64,000 nucleotides of DNA from Methyloversatilis discipulorum (GTDB lineage Bacteria > Pseudomonadota > Gammaproteobacteria > Burkholderiales > Rhodocyclaceae). The stretch lies in contig NZ_AZUP01000001.1 in NCBI RefSeq assembly GCF_000527135.1, positions 3,931,535-3,995,534 on the forward strand, written 5' to 3'. Under the pieces are notes generated by a model. That model saw only the letters and a program-made list of their open reading frames with translations, did no database searches and was not told where the DNA came from. Numbering within the stretch: position 1 is the stretch's first letter; each line of letters opens with the position of its first letter. The position numbers were made by a program, and so were the translations under genes. Below, one piece after another: positions 16,944-26,108 of the stretch.

Positions 16944-18376
16944 TCCTCGACCACGACCGCGCGGGCGGCTACTGGGGTGCGGTGTACACCTTCACCGCGA
17001 TCAAGGGCCTGCAGGTGGTGATCGACGGTCCGGTCGGCTGCGAAAACCTGCCGGTCACCTCGGTGCTGCACTACACCGACGGCCTGCCGCCGCACGAACT
17101 GCCCATCGTCGTGACCGGCCTGGCCGAGGAACAGCTCGGCCGCGAAGGCACCGAAGGCAGCATGCGCCGCGCCCACCAGGTGCTGGACCCGGACCAGCCG
17201 GCTGTCGTGGTGACCGGATCGATCGCCGAAATGATAGGCGGCGGCGTGACGCCCGAAGGCACCAACATCCAGCGCTTCCTGCCACGCACGATAGACGAGG
17301 ATCAGTGGCAGTGCGCCAACCGCGCCATCAACTGGCTGTGGACGCAGTACGGCGCCAAGCGCATCCCGGAACGCAAGCCGCGCGCCGATGGCGCGAAGCC
17401 GCGGGTGAACATCATCGGGCCGATCTACGGCTGCTTCAACACGCCGAGCGACCTGGCGGAAATCCGTCGCCTGGTCGAAGGCATCGGCTGCGAGGTGAAC
17501 CTCAGCTTCCCGCTCGGCAGTCATCTGGCCGACGTGCCGAAACTGGTCGATGCCGACGTCAATATCTGCATGTACCGCGAGTACGGCCGGCTGCTGTGCG
17601 AAACGCTGGAGCGGCCCTATCTGCAGGCGCCGATCGGCCTGCACTCGACCACCCGCTTCCTGCGCGCGCTGGGCGAACTGACCGGTCTCGATCCGGAGCC
17701 CTTCATCGAGCGCGAGAAGCACACGACGATCAAGCCGCTGTGGGATCTGTGGCGTTCGGTGACCCAGGATTTCTTCGGCACCGCCAGTTTCGCCGTGGTC
17801 GCCAACGACACCTACGCACGCGGCATTCGTCACTTCCTCGAAGAGGACATGGGTCTGCCCTGTGCGTTCGCGGTGTCGCGGCGCGCCGGTGCCAAGACCG
17901 ACAACGACGCGGTGCGCGCGCTGGTGCGCGACAAGGCGCCGCTGGTCATGTTCGGCAGCTACAACGAGCGCATGTACATGGCCGAGTGCGGTGCACGCGG
18001 CAGCTACATCCCCGCCTCCTTCCCCGGCGCCATCATCCGCCGCCACACCGGCACGCCCTTCATGGGTTACGCCGGCGCCACCTATCTGGTGCAGGAGGTG
18101 TGCAACGCGCTGTTCGACGCGCTGTTCCACATCCTGCCGCTGGGCAGCGACATGGATCGCGTCGACGCCACACCGTCGCGGCTGGCCCGTGCCGACGCAC
18201 GGCCATGGGACGACGACGCCCAGCGCCTGCTCGATCAGTACCTCGACAAGCAACCCTTCCTGGTGCGCATCTCGGCCGCCAAGCGGCTGCGCGACAAGGC
18301 GGAAGAAGCGGCGCGCGGCGCCGACGAACAACGCATCACCGCAGCGCGCGTGCAGCGTGCGCTGGAAACGACATGA
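16937..18376 (+). CDS. bchZ: Chlorophyllide a reductase subunit Z
   Basis: BchZ is the NifK-like partner of BchY, completing the chlorophyllide reductase that makes bacteriochlorophyllide. The 479-residue product begins [19 protein letters not shown] and contains [19 protein letters not shown] with the cluster-ligand cysteine. It also has [21 protein letters not shown] and, near the C-terminus, a PDSLARAD-like helical tail that ends in a basic segment ([14 protein letters not shown]). Start ATG 16937 matches family N-termini and overlaps the mini-ORF stop. The 138 bp to pufB contain no pufQ-like ORF. Confidence 0.96.
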   Translation: MLILDHDRAGGYWGAVYTFTAIKGLQVVIDGPVGCENLPVTSVLHYTDGLPPHELPIVVTGLAEEQLGREGTEGSMRRAHQVLDPDQPAVVVTGSIAEMIGGGVTPEGTNIQRFLPRTIDEDQWQCANRAINWLWTQYGAKRIPERKPRADGAKPRVNIIGPIYGCFNTPSDLAEIRRLVEGIGCEVNLSFPLGSHLADVPKLVDADVNICMYREYGRLLCETLERPYLQAPIGLHSTTRFLRALGELTGLDPEPFIEREKHTTIKPLWDLWRSVTQDFFGTASFAVVANDTYARGIRHFLEEDMGLPCAFAVSRRAGAKTDNDAVRALVRDKAPLVMFGSYNERMYMAECGARGSYIPASFPGAIIRRHTGTPFMGYAGATYLVQEVCNALFDALFHILPLGSDMDRVDATPSRLARADARPWDDDAQRLLDQYLDKQPFLVRISAAKRLRDKAEEAARGADEQRITAARVQRALETT

Positions 18377-18514
18377 GGACCGGTCTGGCCACCGTCCGGA
18401 GCGGGCGCAGCACGCGTCCGCCCACCCTCTTGCGGGGCGCAGTCAGCCCCGGAAGTCCCCGCCGCGCGGGCGTTGCGCGGCAATGGCCGAAAGGCCCGTC
18501 AGGAGGTAATCGGT

Positions 18515-18748
18515 ATGGCTGATGGCACTAGAAGCGGATCCCTGTCAGGACTGACAGATTCCGAGGCGCGGGAATTCCACGCCATTTTCATGACCAGTTT
18601 CATCGTCTTTCTGGTCGTCGCGATCATCGCTCACATCCTCGTCTGGAACTGGCGCCCCTGGCTGCCGGGCTCCGAGGGTTATGCGTCGCTGATCGAAGGC
18701 GTCAAGGCGGCGACCTACTCGGTCATTCCTTACATCTACCAGGCATAG
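18515..18748 (+). CDS. pufB: Light-harvesting complex 1 beta polypeptide
   Basis: PufB is a core-antenna apoprotein that binds bacteriochlorophyll a around the reaction centre. The 77-residue product has the polar N-terminus [13 protein letters not shown] with a conserved histidine (His22). A single membrane helix contains the BChl-ligating His40 (IIAHILVW), followed by WRPWLPG. About 28 further residues ([19 protein letters not shown]) extend beyond the usual LH1-beta end. AGGAGG precedes ATG 18515. It is the first gene of pufBALMC, directly downstream of bchZ with no pufQ between. Confidence 0.95.
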   Translation: MADGTRSGSLSGLTDSEAREFHAIFMTSFIVFLVVAIIAHILVWNWRPWLPGSEGYASLIEGVKAATYSVIPYIYQA

Positions 18749-18758
18749 GAGCGCAGAT

Positions 18759-18959
18759 ATGTGGCGTATTTGGTTGCTTTTCGATCCGCGCAGATCACTG
18801 GTCGCGCTCTTCACCTTCCTCATGGTGCTGGCGCTCCTGATCCATTTCATCCTGCTCAGCACCGATCGCTTCAACTGGATCGAAGGCCCGAGCAAGAAAC
18901 CCGCAGCAACGGCCCAGAGCGCAATGCCGGCTCCGGTCGCGATGCGGACAACGCAGTAA
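18759..18959 (+). CDS. pufA: Light-harvesting complex 1 alpha polypeptide
   Basis: PufA is the partner antenna apoprotein. The 66-residue sequence starts [14 protein letters not shown], the classic LH1-alpha N-terminus. It has one membrane helix with the BChl-ligating His29 ([15 protein letters not shown]). The C-terminal tail is rich in Ala, Pro and Met. AGGAGC lies just upstream, and the gap to pufB is 10 bp. A strong hairpin follows the gene before pufL. Confidence 0.96.
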   Translation: MWRIWLLFDPRRSLVALFTFLMVLALLIHFILLSTDRFNWIEGPSKKPAATAQSAMPAPVAMRTTQ

Positions 18960-18977
18960 ATGCACTGACGGCAGGAG

Positions 18978-19006
18978 TGCGGGGACCGGGCCTGCCCGGC
19001 CTCGCA
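18978..19006 (+). terminator. Intercistronic hairpin between pufA and pufL
   Basis: A GC-rich stem-loop (outer TGCGGGG/CCTCGCA with one G-U pair, inner CCGGG/CCCGG, 4-nt loop) lies between pufA and pufL. There is no U tract. In other purple bacteria a hairpin here protects the pufBA segment from 3' decay and attenuates pufLM, giving antenna excess over reaction centres. The same role is inferred here. Confidence 0.6.
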
Positions 19007-19065
19007 TGAGCGCTGCAGCGCGTCTCTACCGCGGAGGCATCGCGCTTCCGGATAAGGGGGTTGGC

Positions 19066-19890
19066 ATGTCCATGCTCAGTTTCGAAAAAAAATACCGCAT
19101 CCGTGGCGGGACGCTGCTCGGCGGAGACCTGTTCGACTTCTGGGTCGGCCCCTTCTACGTCGGTTTCTTCGGTGTCACCAGCATCTTCTTCGCGCTGCTG
19201 GGCACACTGCTCATCATCTGGGGCGCCTCGCAGGGCACCACCTGGAATCTCTGGCAGATCAACATCGCTCCGCCCGACCTGAAGTACGGCCTGGGCATGG
19301 CACCGCTGATGGAGGGCGGGCTGTGGCAGCTGATCACGGTGTGCGCCATCGGCGCCTTCGTGTCGTGGGCGCTGCGCGAGGTGGAGATCTGCCGCAAGCT
19401 CGGCATGGGTTATCACGTGCCGGTGGCGTTCTCGGTCGCCATCTTCGCCTACGTCACGCTGGTGGTGTTCCGGCCCCTGCTGCTCGGCGCCTGGGGCCAC
19501 GGTTTTCCGTACGGCATCATGAGCCATCTCGACTGGGTGTCGAACACCGGCTACCAGTACCTGCACTTTCACTACAACCCGGCGCACATGCTGGCGGTGA
19601 GCTGCTTCTTCGCCACCACGCTGGCGCTGTCGCTGCACGGTGCGCTCATCCTGTCGGCGACCAATCCGCCGGGTGATGGCGTGGTCAAGACGCCGGACCA
19701 CGAAAACACCTTCTTCCGCGACGCCATCGGCTACTCGATCGGCACGCTGGGCGTGCATCGACTGGGTCTTTTCCTCGCGCTGTCGGCCGGCTTCTGGAGC
19801 GCGGTGTGCATCGTCATCAGCGGTCCGTTCTGGACACGCGGGTGGCCGGAATGGTGGAGCTGGTGGCTCAACCTTCCCGTGTGGCGATAA
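19066..19890 (+). CDS. pufL: Photosynthetic reaction centre L subunit
   Basis: PufL is one of the two membrane subunits that hold the special pair, accessory BChl, bacteriopheophytin and QA/QB. The 274-residue product starts [23 protein letters not shown]. It has five membrane helices and the conserved ligand regions [15 protein letters not shown] (BChl ligands), LSLHGAL and GVHRLGLF (non-haem iron ligands). ATG 19066 is preceded by AAGGGGG at 5-6 bp; an upstream in-frame ATG at 19006 lies in the intercistronic hairpin and is unlikely. pufM begins 23 bp downstream. Confidence 0.98.
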   Translation: MSMLSFEKKYRIRGGTLLGGDLFDFWVGPFYVGFFGVTSIFFALLGTLLIIWGASQGTTWNLWQINIAPPDLKYGLGMAPLMEGGLWQLITVCAIGAFVSWALREVEICRKLGMGYHVPVAFSVAIFAYVTLVVFRPLLLGAWGHGFPYGIMSHLDWVSNTGYQYLHFHYNPAHMLAVSCFFATTLALSLHGALILSATNPPGDGVVKTPDHENTFFRDAIGYSIGTLGVHRLGLFLALSAGFWSAVCIVISGPFWTRGWPEWWSWWLNLPVWR

Positions 19891-19913
19891 CAGACGAAAG
19901 CGAGGGTGCCATC

Positions 19914-20891
19914 ATGGCCGAGTACCAGAATCTATTCACGCAGGTGCAGGTGCACGCACCGTCCTTCCCCGGTGTTTCGGTCGGTCGTGACGACCGCGAA
20001 CGCACCGGCACACCGACCCACGTACATCTGTTCGGTCGCCTCGGCGACGCGCAGATCGGGCCCATCTACCTCGGCTGGTTCGGGCTGGCGTCGCTGATCT
20101 GCGGCTTCATCGCCTTCGAAATCATCGGCCTGAACATGATGGCTTCGGTGAACTGGGATCCGATCGAGTTCGTGCGCCAGCTGTTCTGGCTCGCGCTGGA
20201 GCCACCGGCGCCGCATTACGGGCTGTCGATACCGCCACTGAACGAGGGCGGATGGTGGCTGATGGCGGGCTTCTTCCTCACCACGTCCATCCTGCTCTGG
20301 TGGGTGCGCATGTACCGCAGGGCACGGGCACTCGGCATGGGCACCCACGTGGCCTGGGCCTTCGCGGCCGCGATCTGGCTCTACCTGGTGCTCGGCTTCA
20401 TCCGGCCGGTGCTGATGGGCTCGTGGTCGGAGGCGGTGCCCTTCGGCATCTTCCCGCACCTGGACTGGACCGCCGCGTTCTCGATCCGCTACGGCAACCT
20501 GTTCTACAACCCCTTCCACATGCTGTCGATCGCCTTCCTCTACGGCTCGACCCTGCTGTTCGCGATGCACGGCGCGACCATCCTGGCGGTCAGCCGCTTC
20601 GGCGGCGAGCGCGAGATCGAACAGATCGTCGATCGCGGAACCGCATCGGAGCGCGCCGCGCTGTTCTGGCGCTGGACCATGGGCTTCAACGCATCGATGG
20701 AATCCATCCACCGCTGGGCCTGGTGGTTCGCCGTGCTGTGCCCGCTGACCGGCGGCATCGGCATCCTGCTGACCGGCACGGTGGTCGACAACTGGTACCT
20801 GTGGGCCGTCAAGCATCACGTTGCACCGATGTATCCGGCGGTGTTCGGCACCGTCGTCGATCCCGCCACCGTGCAAGGAGTGCAGCCATGA
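19914..20891 (+). CDS. pufM: Photosynthetic reaction centre M subunit
   Basis: PufM is the second core membrane subunit of the type II reaction centre. The 325-residue product starts [13 protein letters not shown] and has five membrane helices. The conserved [15 protein letters not shown] and AMHGATI regions provide BChl and iron ligands, and SIHRWAWW provides a further iron-ligand histidine. The iron-ligand glutamate falls in the [11 protein letters not shown] segment. The long C-terminal tail (about 20 residues past the last helix) is typical of species with PufC. The stop overlaps the pufC start (ATGA). Confidence 0.98.
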   Translation: MAEYQNLFTQVQVHAPSFPGVSVGRDDRERTGTPTHVHLFGRLGDAQIGPIYLGWFGLASLICGFIAFEIIGLNMMASVNWDPIEFVRQLFWLALEPPAPHYGLSIPPLNEGGWWLMAGFFLTTSILLWWVRMYRRARALGMGTHVAWAFAAAIWLYLVLGFIRPVLMGSWSEAVPFGIFPHLDWTAAFSIRYGNLFYNPFHMLSIAFLYGSTLLFAMHGATILAVSRFGGEREIEQIVDRGTASERAALFWRWTMGFNASMESIHRWAWWFAVLCPLTGGIGILLTGTVVDNWYLWAVKHHVAPMYPAVFGTVVDPATVQGVQP

Positions 20892-21973
20892 ACACCCTGA
20901 AGGCAACACTGCGTGTCGTCGCCATGCTGGGGGCGGGGCTGCTGCTCGCCGCCTGCGAGAAACCGCCGATCGACACGGTGCAGCGCGGCGTGCGCGGCAC
21001 CGGCATGGTCCAGGTCTACAACCCGCGCATCGTCGAGGGCGAACAGCAGAAGAACGTGGTGCCGGAGCCGATACCGGCGGCACCGCGCGAAGGGCAGAAG
21101 GCGTCCGAGGTGTTCCAGAACGTGAAGGTGCTGGGCGACGTCAGCGTCGCCGAGTTCACCCGGCTGATGGTGGCGATGACCGCCTGGGTGTCGCCGGAAC
21201 AGGGCTGCGCCTACTGCCACAAGCTGGAGAACATGGCCGACGACTCGATGTACACCAAGGTGGTGGCGCGGCGGATGATCCAGATGACGCAGCACATCAA
21301 CGCCGACTGGAAGCCGCACGTCGCCGACACCGGCGTCACCTGCTACACCTGTCATCGCGGCATGCCGGTGCCGGCCGAGGTGTGGTTCCAGCCGCCGCCG
21401 CAGAAGCACGCGACGCGCATGGCCGGGTCGAAGATGCAGCAGAACACGCCGGACGCCGCCGTCGCCTACGCCTCGCTGCCCTACGACGCCTTCACCCGCT
21501 ATCTGCAGAAGGGGCAGGAAATCCGCGTCAATGCGGTGACCGCGCTGCCGACCGCGGCGCCTGGCTCGCTGGCCGATACCGAGGGTACTTACGGACTGAT
21601 GATGCACATGTCGGATGCGCTCGGCGTCAACTGCACCTACTGCCACAACAGTCGCGCCTTCGCGCCATGGACCGAAAGCACGCCGCAGCGGCAGACCGCT
21701 TGGCACGGCATACGGATGGCGCGCGACCTGAACAACGAATACATGGTGCCGCTGACCGCGACCTTTCCGGCGCATCGGCTCGGGCCGACCGGCGACGTCG
21801 CCAAGCTGAATTGCGCGACCTGCCACCAGGGTGCTTACAAGCCGCTCTACGGCACGCCGATGCTGAAGGACTACGTGGCGCTCAGCGCCCCCGGCGCACA
21901 GGCCGCACTGCCGCCCGCTGCCGCAGCCGAAGCGCCGGCACCGGCCGCCGAGGCGGAAGCGGCGAAGCCCTGA
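20888..21973 (+). CDS. pufC: Reaction-centre tetraheme cytochrome c subunit (lipoprotein)
   Basis: PufC sits on the periplasmic side of the reaction centre and re-reduces the photo-oxidised special pair. The 361-residue protein starts with a lipoprotein signal peptide whose lipobox LLAAC puts the acylated cysteine at about residue 20. It carries exactly four c-heme motifs: CAYCH, CYTCH, CTYCH and CATCH. The C-terminus is a low-complexity Ala/Pro/Glu tail. It overlaps pufM by 4 bp and is the last gene of the puf operon. A 9-bp stem-loop follows the stop. Confidence 0.98.
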   Translation: MNTLKATLRVVAMLGAGLLLAACEKPPIDTVQRGVRGTGMVQVYNPRIVEGEQQKNVVPEPIPAAPREGQKASEVFQNVKVLGDVSVAEFTRLMVAMTAWVSPEQGCAYCHKLENMADDSMYTKVVARRMIQMTQHINADWKPHVADTGVTCYTCHRGMPVPAEVWFQPPPQKHATRMAGSKMQQNTPDAAVAYASLPYDAFTRYLQKGQEIRVNAVTALPTAAPGSLADTEGTYGLMMHMSDALGVNCTYCHNSRAFAPWTESTPQRQTAWHGIRMARDLNNEYMVPLTATFPAHRLGPTGDVAKLNCATCHQGAYKPLYGTPMLKDYVALSAPGAQAALPPAAAAEAPAPAAEAEAAKP

Positions 21974-21978
21974 TCCAC

Positions 21979-22004
21979 GGTCGGCGCGCCGCAGTGCGCC
22001 GACC
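21979..22004 (+). terminator. Stem-loop downstream of pufC
   Basis: A perfect 9-bp inverted repeat (GGTCGGCGC/GCGCCGACC) with an 8-nt loop begins 6 bp after the pufC stop. No U tract follows, so it could be a 3'-end stabiliser or part of a Rho-dependent end rather than an intrinsic terminator. Confidence 0.5.
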
Positions 22005-22172
22005 TGACCCCGTTCGGCCGCTCCTGCAGTTCTCCTCCGCGCTGGGCCAGACAGCGCCTCTGCGGGAGCGGATCCGGACACCACGCAGACAGGGCGCGCC
22101 ACCCGGTGCGCCCGGATCGCGCAGCGCCCGGGTCGGCTGGCCCCTCCCGCACTCCGCGCAGAGGAGACAGTC

Positions 22173-22622
22173 ATGCAGGTCAGTGAAGTCATGTCGTCCG
22201 GCGTGCTCAGCGCCGCGCCCGGCGACAGCGTCAGATCCGTCGTCATCCACATGCTCAGCCGTCACTGCGGCGCCATCCCGGTGATCGAACCGGATGCCCG
22301 CATCGTCGGCATCGTGTCGGTGCGCGACATCATGCTGCCGATGTATCCCAAGCTGGGCGAGTACATCCACGATAACGTGGGTACGCGCGACTTCCTCGCG
22401 ATGGAGGAGGGCTATGACCGCGTGCTGACGATGCGGGTCGATCAGGTGATGACACGCAACCCGCTGGTGCTGTCGCCGGAGACGCCGGTGCTCGAGGCCG
22501 CGTCATGGATGGGTGTGAAGAACTTTCGCCGCATGCCGGTCGCGCGCGACGGCAAGCTGGTCGGCATGGTGAGCATCGGCGACATCAACCGCGGCCTGTT
22601 CTTCGCGCGCATCGGCGGCTAG
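22173..22622 (+). CDS. CBS-domain pair protein
   Basis: The 149-residue soluble protein consists of two CBS motifs (about 1-60 and 85-149). Each has the V-x-D-V/I-M signature: MQVSEVMSSGVLSAAPGDSV and VDQVMTRNPLVLSPETPV. They end in IVGIVSVRDI and LVGMVSIGDI. CBS pairs bind adenine nucleotides and sense energy state, often regulating a partner. There is no fused effector domain. It lies 199 bp downstream of pufC in the same orientation and could receive read-through. A link to photosynthesis is suggested by position only. AGAGGAG precedes the ATG. Confidence 0.85.
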   Translation: MQVSEVMSSGVLSAAPGDSVRSVVIHMLSRHCGAIPVIEPDARIVGIVSVRDIMLPMYPKLGEYIHDNVGTRDFLAMEEGYDRVLTMRVDQVMTRNPLVLSPETPVLEAASWMGVKNFRRMPVARDGKLVGMVSIGDINRGLFFARIGG

Positions 22623-22683
22623 GCGGACCGGCCCAGCGCGCCGGTCGATCGGCTGGCGCGGTGATGGCCTGCCCTGGCGCGGT

Positions 22684-23041
22684 CGGCGCCGGGACCGGGC
22701 TTGTGTGGAAGAGGTCTTCTTACCCGGATATCACCCTGGATCGAAGCCCGCGGACAGCGAAAGCCCCGTCGCGGCCAAGGCCGCTCCCACAAGAGTGAGT
22801 CTGACCTGCGGCCGGCGCCGGGACCGGGCTTCTGTGGGAGGGGTCTTCTGACCCCGACATCGGCCGGGATCGAAGCCTGCGGAGAGCGAAAGCCCTGTCG
22901 CGGCCAAGGCCGCTCCCACACGAACATGCCATGTCGGTGGCACGGGCAAGGCTCCTGTGGGAGCGAGCTTGCTCGCGATAACGGCCTTGATCCAAGTCCG
23001 CGGCCCGCAATCGCCGCATCGCGACCAGAAGTCGCTCCCAC
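22684..23041. repeat. Three REP-like fold-back repeat units between the CBS gene and puhE
   Basis: The 421-bp gap between these two convergent genes has no ORF with gene-like content. Two direct copies of about 108 bp (22684-22791 and 22813-22920) share most bases. A third diverged unit spans about 22953-23041. Each unit opens with a GTGGGAG-like end and closes with GCTCCCAC, so each can fold back on itself. The third unit contains GTGGGAGCGAGCTTGCTCGC, which closely resembles REP sequences known from Pseudomonas. No REP transposase is present in the window. The array may insulate or terminate the convergent operons. Confidence 0.7.
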
Positions 23042-23043
23042 GC

Positions 23044-23847
23044 TCAGAGCGGCTTCACCTCTTCCCGACCGCGTGATTTCAGTCCCCAGTTCCAGATCGC
23101 GTTGAACGGCAGCGGCAGCACCATGAAGAGGTGCTCGACCACGGCCAGGCCAGCCATCGTGGCGAGCAAGGTAAGGGCTACGGCGTCGGCGCTGCCGGGT
23201 ACGGCCGCGGCGGCGTGGCCGATCAGTTCGCCGGTGAGCGCGCTGCCGGCGACGATGGACAGCGGCCACAGCGCATTCATGCGACGCCGGCGGAAGAAAC
23301 TTTTCAGGTAGAGCAGGTGCGGCGGCAGGAACTCCTCGCTGAAGTTGCGCACGCCGAAATGCAGGTTCAGCTTGGCCGACAGCCGCATGCCCCAGAGCAG
23401 CAGATAGCTGTGCAGGGCGGTGGTGTTGGCGGCGTCCAGGGTGAGCAGCCAGATCAGCAGCGCGCCGCCGGCGATGGCCAGCTCGTGATGGATGATGGCT
23501 TCGGTCGCGTGCCGGAAATGCGTGAGGCCGTCGCAACCCGCGGCGCAGGCGTGCTTGCGCGGACCGGTCACCCAGCCCATCAGGAAGCTCATTTCCATCC
23601 AGCCCCACACGACCAGCGCGCTGGTGAAGCCGCAGTAGCTGCCGAGTGCGCTGTCGAGCCGTGCGCTGTGCTGCAGGCCGGCCAGCGCGGCGATCGCCAG
23701 CACGCTGGCCACCGTCATGCTGAGGCGGAAGGTGCGTCGCGGCAGGCCGTCCAGATAGAGGATGACGCCGGTCGCCGCCCACCACAGCGCCAGCGCGTAG
23801 AGCAGGGGCAGCGCCCAGCCGGGCAGGGCGCCGTCCATCGCGCTCAC
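23044..23847 (-). CDS. puhE: Photosynthetic complex assembly protein PuhE
   Basis: PuhE is a conserved integral membrane protein encoded in photosynthesis clusters and is needed for normal reaction-centre/LH1 assembly; its biochemistry is not known. The product, 267 residues from GTG 23847, has about seven hydrophobic helices. It includes [34 protein letters not shown] and [17 protein letters not shown], typical of the family. The GTG overlaps the acsF stop (GTGA), the same coupling seen at puhA-puhB; ATG 23838 is an alternative three codons in. It is the last gene of the leftward bchF...puhE superoperon and ends next to a repeat array. Confidence 0.9.
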   Translation of the reverse strand: MSAMDGALPGWALPLLYALALWWAATGVILYLDGLPRRTFRLSMTVASVLAIAALAGLQHSARLDSALGSYCGFTSALVVWGWMEMSFLMGWVTGPRKHACAAGCDGLTHFRHATEAIIHHELAIAGGALLIWLLTLDAANTTALHSYLLLWGMRLSAKLNLHFGVRNFSEEFLPPHLLYLKSFFRRRRMNALWPLSIVAGSALTGELIGHAAAAVPGSADAVALTLLATMAGLAVVEHLFMVLPLPFNAIWNWGLKSRGREEVKPL

Positions 23848-24920
23848 CAGGCCGGCGACATGCGCACGTCGTCCGGCACCGCGTTCGGCTTGACCGGGTG
23901 CAGGTAGAGACGGGCGAAGGTGCCGAAGGCGGCGACCGCGCAGACGCCGCGCTTGAGCAGACCGGTGATGCCGCCCTGCTGCTTCGCCGCCTCGTTCGCC
24001 TGGGCCAGCGCGAACAGCCGTTCGAGGCCGGCGCGGAAGGACGGGCTGTCGGTGTCCAGCGTCAGCGGGAACACCTGTTTCGAGATGTCCGAGGTGATGC
24101 GGAATACCGCGTAGTCGTAGCTGTCGGCTTCCAGCCCCATGGCCTGGTGCAGCTGCGGCCGCATGTGGTCGCGCACGTACATCGTGGCGTACACCGCGAG
24201 CAGGAAGAAGCGCACCCACAGCAGATTGGCGCCGCGCAGCAGGTGAGGCTGGGCGCGCAGGATGAGGGCGAACGATTCGCCGTGCCGGAATTCGTCGTTG
24301 CACCAGCGCTCGAACCAGCGAAAGATCGGATGGAAGCGCAGTTCGGGGTGACGTTCGAGCTGACGGTAGATGGTGATGTAACGCGCGTAGCCGATCTTTT
24401 CCGACAGATAGGTGGCGTAGAAGATGTATTTCGGTTTGAAGAAGGTATAGCGCTTGGTGCGCTTCAGGCTGCCCAGATCGACGCCCAGTCCGTAGTCCTT
24501 CAGCGACATGTTCAGGAAGTTGGCGTGGCGCGCCTCGTCGCGTGCCATGTAGGCCATCAGTGCCTTGATGTCCGGGTTGTCGACGTTCTTCTTGATCTCG
24601 TTGTACAGCACGCAGCCGGAGAACTCGGAGGTGATCGAGCTGATCAGGAAGTCCATGAACTCCTGGTGCAGCGCCGGCGGCAGCGCGCGGATCTGTTCGC
24701 CGAAATCGGCGCTGCGCTGGAAGTGATCGTGATTGTTGTCGCCTTCGTACTCCAGCATCATCGCGTCCCACTCGGCGCGCACCGGGCCGACGTCAAGGCG
24801 GTTCATCGCGGCGAAATCGGTGGTGTAGAAGCGCGGGCTCAGCATGGTGCTGACGCGCGCCTTGTCGGTGGCCTCGGCGGAAACGGCGACCTGCGGCGCA
24901 GGCTGTGTGGCAGTGCTCAT
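23844..24920 (-). CDS. acsF: Aerobic Mg-protoporphyrin IX monomethyl ester (oxidative) cyclase
   Basis: AcsF is the diiron, O2-dependent enzyme that forms the isocyclic ring of protochlorophyllide. The 358-residue product shows the diiron carboxylate motifs: a glutamate in [14 protein letters not shown], then [10 protein letters not shown] and [12 protein letters not shown] (both ExxH type). No anaerobic BchE is present in the window, so ring closure here appears to depend on oxygen. This fits an aerobic anoxygenic phototroph. It overlaps puhC (ATGA) and puhE (GTGA). Confidence 0.97.
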   Translation of the reverse strand: MSTATQPAPQVAVSAEATDKARVSTMLSPRFYTTDFAAMNRLDVGPVRAEWDAMMLEYEGDNNHDHFQRSADFGEQIRALPPALHQEFMDFLISSITSEFSGCVLYNEIKKNVDNPDIKALMAYMARDEARHANFLNMSLKDYGLGVDLGSLKRTKRYTFFKPKYIFYATYLSEKIGYARYITIYRQLERHPELRFHPIFRWFERWCNDEFRHGESFALILRAQPHLLRGANLLWVRFFLLAVYATMYVRDHMRPQLHQAMGLEADSYDYAVFRITSDISKQVFPLTLDTDSPSFRAGLERLFALAQANEAAKQQGGITGLLKRGVCAVAAFGTFARLYLHPVKPNAVPDDVRMSPAW

Positions 24921-25387
24921 GGCTGTGCTCCCGATGCATGCAGGGTGGGGCGGCCGGCGTCGAGCAGCCGGCCGAAGGCGCCGGCGTTCACCGGCCCGAA
25001 GGATTCGAGGTCGACGCGGCGCGCGGTGCTCCGGTCGACCAGCGTGAGCCGGCCGTCGGCGCGGGCGATCAGTGCGAACGGCTGTTCCGGCCCGATCTGC
25101 TGACGGCGGCGTTCGCGCACCAGGCCGCGCAGCGTGCCGCGCACGAAGCCCTGTTCGCCGACGAAGGATTCGATCTGCGCACCGGTCCGCGCATCGATGA
25201 CGGCGATGCTGCCGTCCGGCCTGTCCTCGAAGCGCAGTTCGCGCACCGCGACCGCAGCGGCGTCCGGCGTCGCGATCGAGGTGCCGGACAGGCGGACCAG
25301 CGCGACCGCGGCGAGCACGCCGGCCAGCATCAGGCCGATGGCGAGCAGTGGCCAGCGTGGCAGTGCGGGTGCGGTGTGTGCGCTCAT
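24917..25387 (-). CDS. puhC: Photosynthetic complex assembly protein PuhC
   Basis: PuhC assists reaction-centre and LH1 assembly in purple bacteria. The 156-residue product has one N-terminal membrane helix (about residues 11-33) and a periplasmic beta-rich domain. That domain contains [21 protein letters not shown] and [15 protein letters not shown], which matches the family. ATG 25387 gives a short cytoplasmic N-terminus. Its stop overlaps the acsF start, and puhB ends 10 bp upstream. Confidence 0.92.
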   Translation of the reverse strand: MSAHTAPALPRWPLLAIGLMLAGVLAAVALVRLSGTSIATPDAAAVAVRELRFEDRPDGSIAVIDARTGAQIESFVGEQGFVRGTLRGLVRERRRQQIGPEQPFALIARADGRLTLVDRSTARRVDLESFGPVNAGAFGRLLDAGRPTLHASGAQP

Positions 25388-25397
25388 GCTGCCTTCC

Positions 25398-26108
25398 TCA
25401 GTGGGTGACCAGTTGCGGTGCGCGACCGGTGCGGCGCGCACGCGGCGCGGGCGTATCGGCCTGTTGCGCGATCGCTGCCGGGGTCGTCTGCGGCGCGTCG
25501 CTGCGCGCGGCCTGCCAGGCTTCGGTCAGCAGGCCGGCGACACGGGCGGCGTCGGCGATGCAGCACAGCATCGGCTCCGGCCGGGCGGCCCGCCACGGAC
25601 GTGCGTGCGGCCACAGGTGCAGCAGCGCGATGCGATCGGGCGCGGCCAGCAGCAGCGGAATGTTGCCGTGCCCGTCGCGCGTGAGCTTCAGCCCGGCCGA
25701 TTCGATCCGGCGCAGCGGCAGGTTGAAGGTGAGGCTGAGCACGATGCCGACGCGCATGACGACGCGCCGGTCGGTGATCGTATAGACCGTGGTGCGCGCG
25801 CTCAGCCAGGCGAGCAGCGTCATCATGCCGAGCGCGGCCAGCACCAGCGGCAGCAGCATGATCACGGCGCTGGCGGCGTCGCCTGCGCTGCCGCCGTCGG
25901 CGATGACGAAGCCGGCGCGCAGCGCCAGGATGACCGCGAAGTAGAGCGCCAGCGCGCGCACGTGGAAGCGCTCGCGCGCCAGGTGCTTCCAGTCCGGGCC
26001 ACCCTGCCAGAGCAGCGTCTCGTCGGACGGCAGCCGTTCCGGCAGGCCGGGCGCGGCTTCGAACTCGTGTTCGTGGCCGTCGTGACGGACCGCGCGCAGG
26101 CCGCTCAC
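25398..26108 (-). CDS. puhB: Photosynthetic complex assembly protein PuhB (PH domain)
   Basis: PuhB is a reaction-centre assembly factor. The 236-residue product begins HDGHEHEFEAAPGLPERLPSDE and has a pair of central membrane helices (about 55-105). The bacterial PH-like segment TVYTITDRRVVMRVGIVLSL follows, then NLPLRRIESAGL. This order is typical of PuhB. The start is a GTG overlapping the puhA stop (GTGA). The last ~25 residues are a low-complexity basic tail. Confidence 0.92.
   Translation of the reverse strand: MSGLRAVRHDGHEHEFEAAPGLPERLPSDETLLWQGGPDWKHLARERFHVRALALYFAVILALRAGFVIADGGSAGDAASAVIMLLPLVLAALGMMTLLAWLSARTTVYTITDRRVVMRVGIVLSLTFNLPLRRIESAGLKLTRDGHGNIPLLLAAPDRIALLHLWPHARPWRAARPEPMLCCIADAARVAGLLTEAWQAARSDAPQTTPAAIAQQADTPAPRARRTGRAPQLVTH

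Noticed and set aside
18377..18514. Possible pufQ between bchZ and pufB
   Set aside because: The 138-bp gap holds no start codon with a membrane-spanning product of PufQ size; only a GC-rich leader and the pufB ribosome site are visible.
22619..23785. Open frame of 388 codons on the - strand across the repeat array
   Set aside because: The codons pass through non-coding REP-like DNA and the wrong frame of puhE. The product has no recognisable domain and repeats the same peptide because of the DNA repeats.
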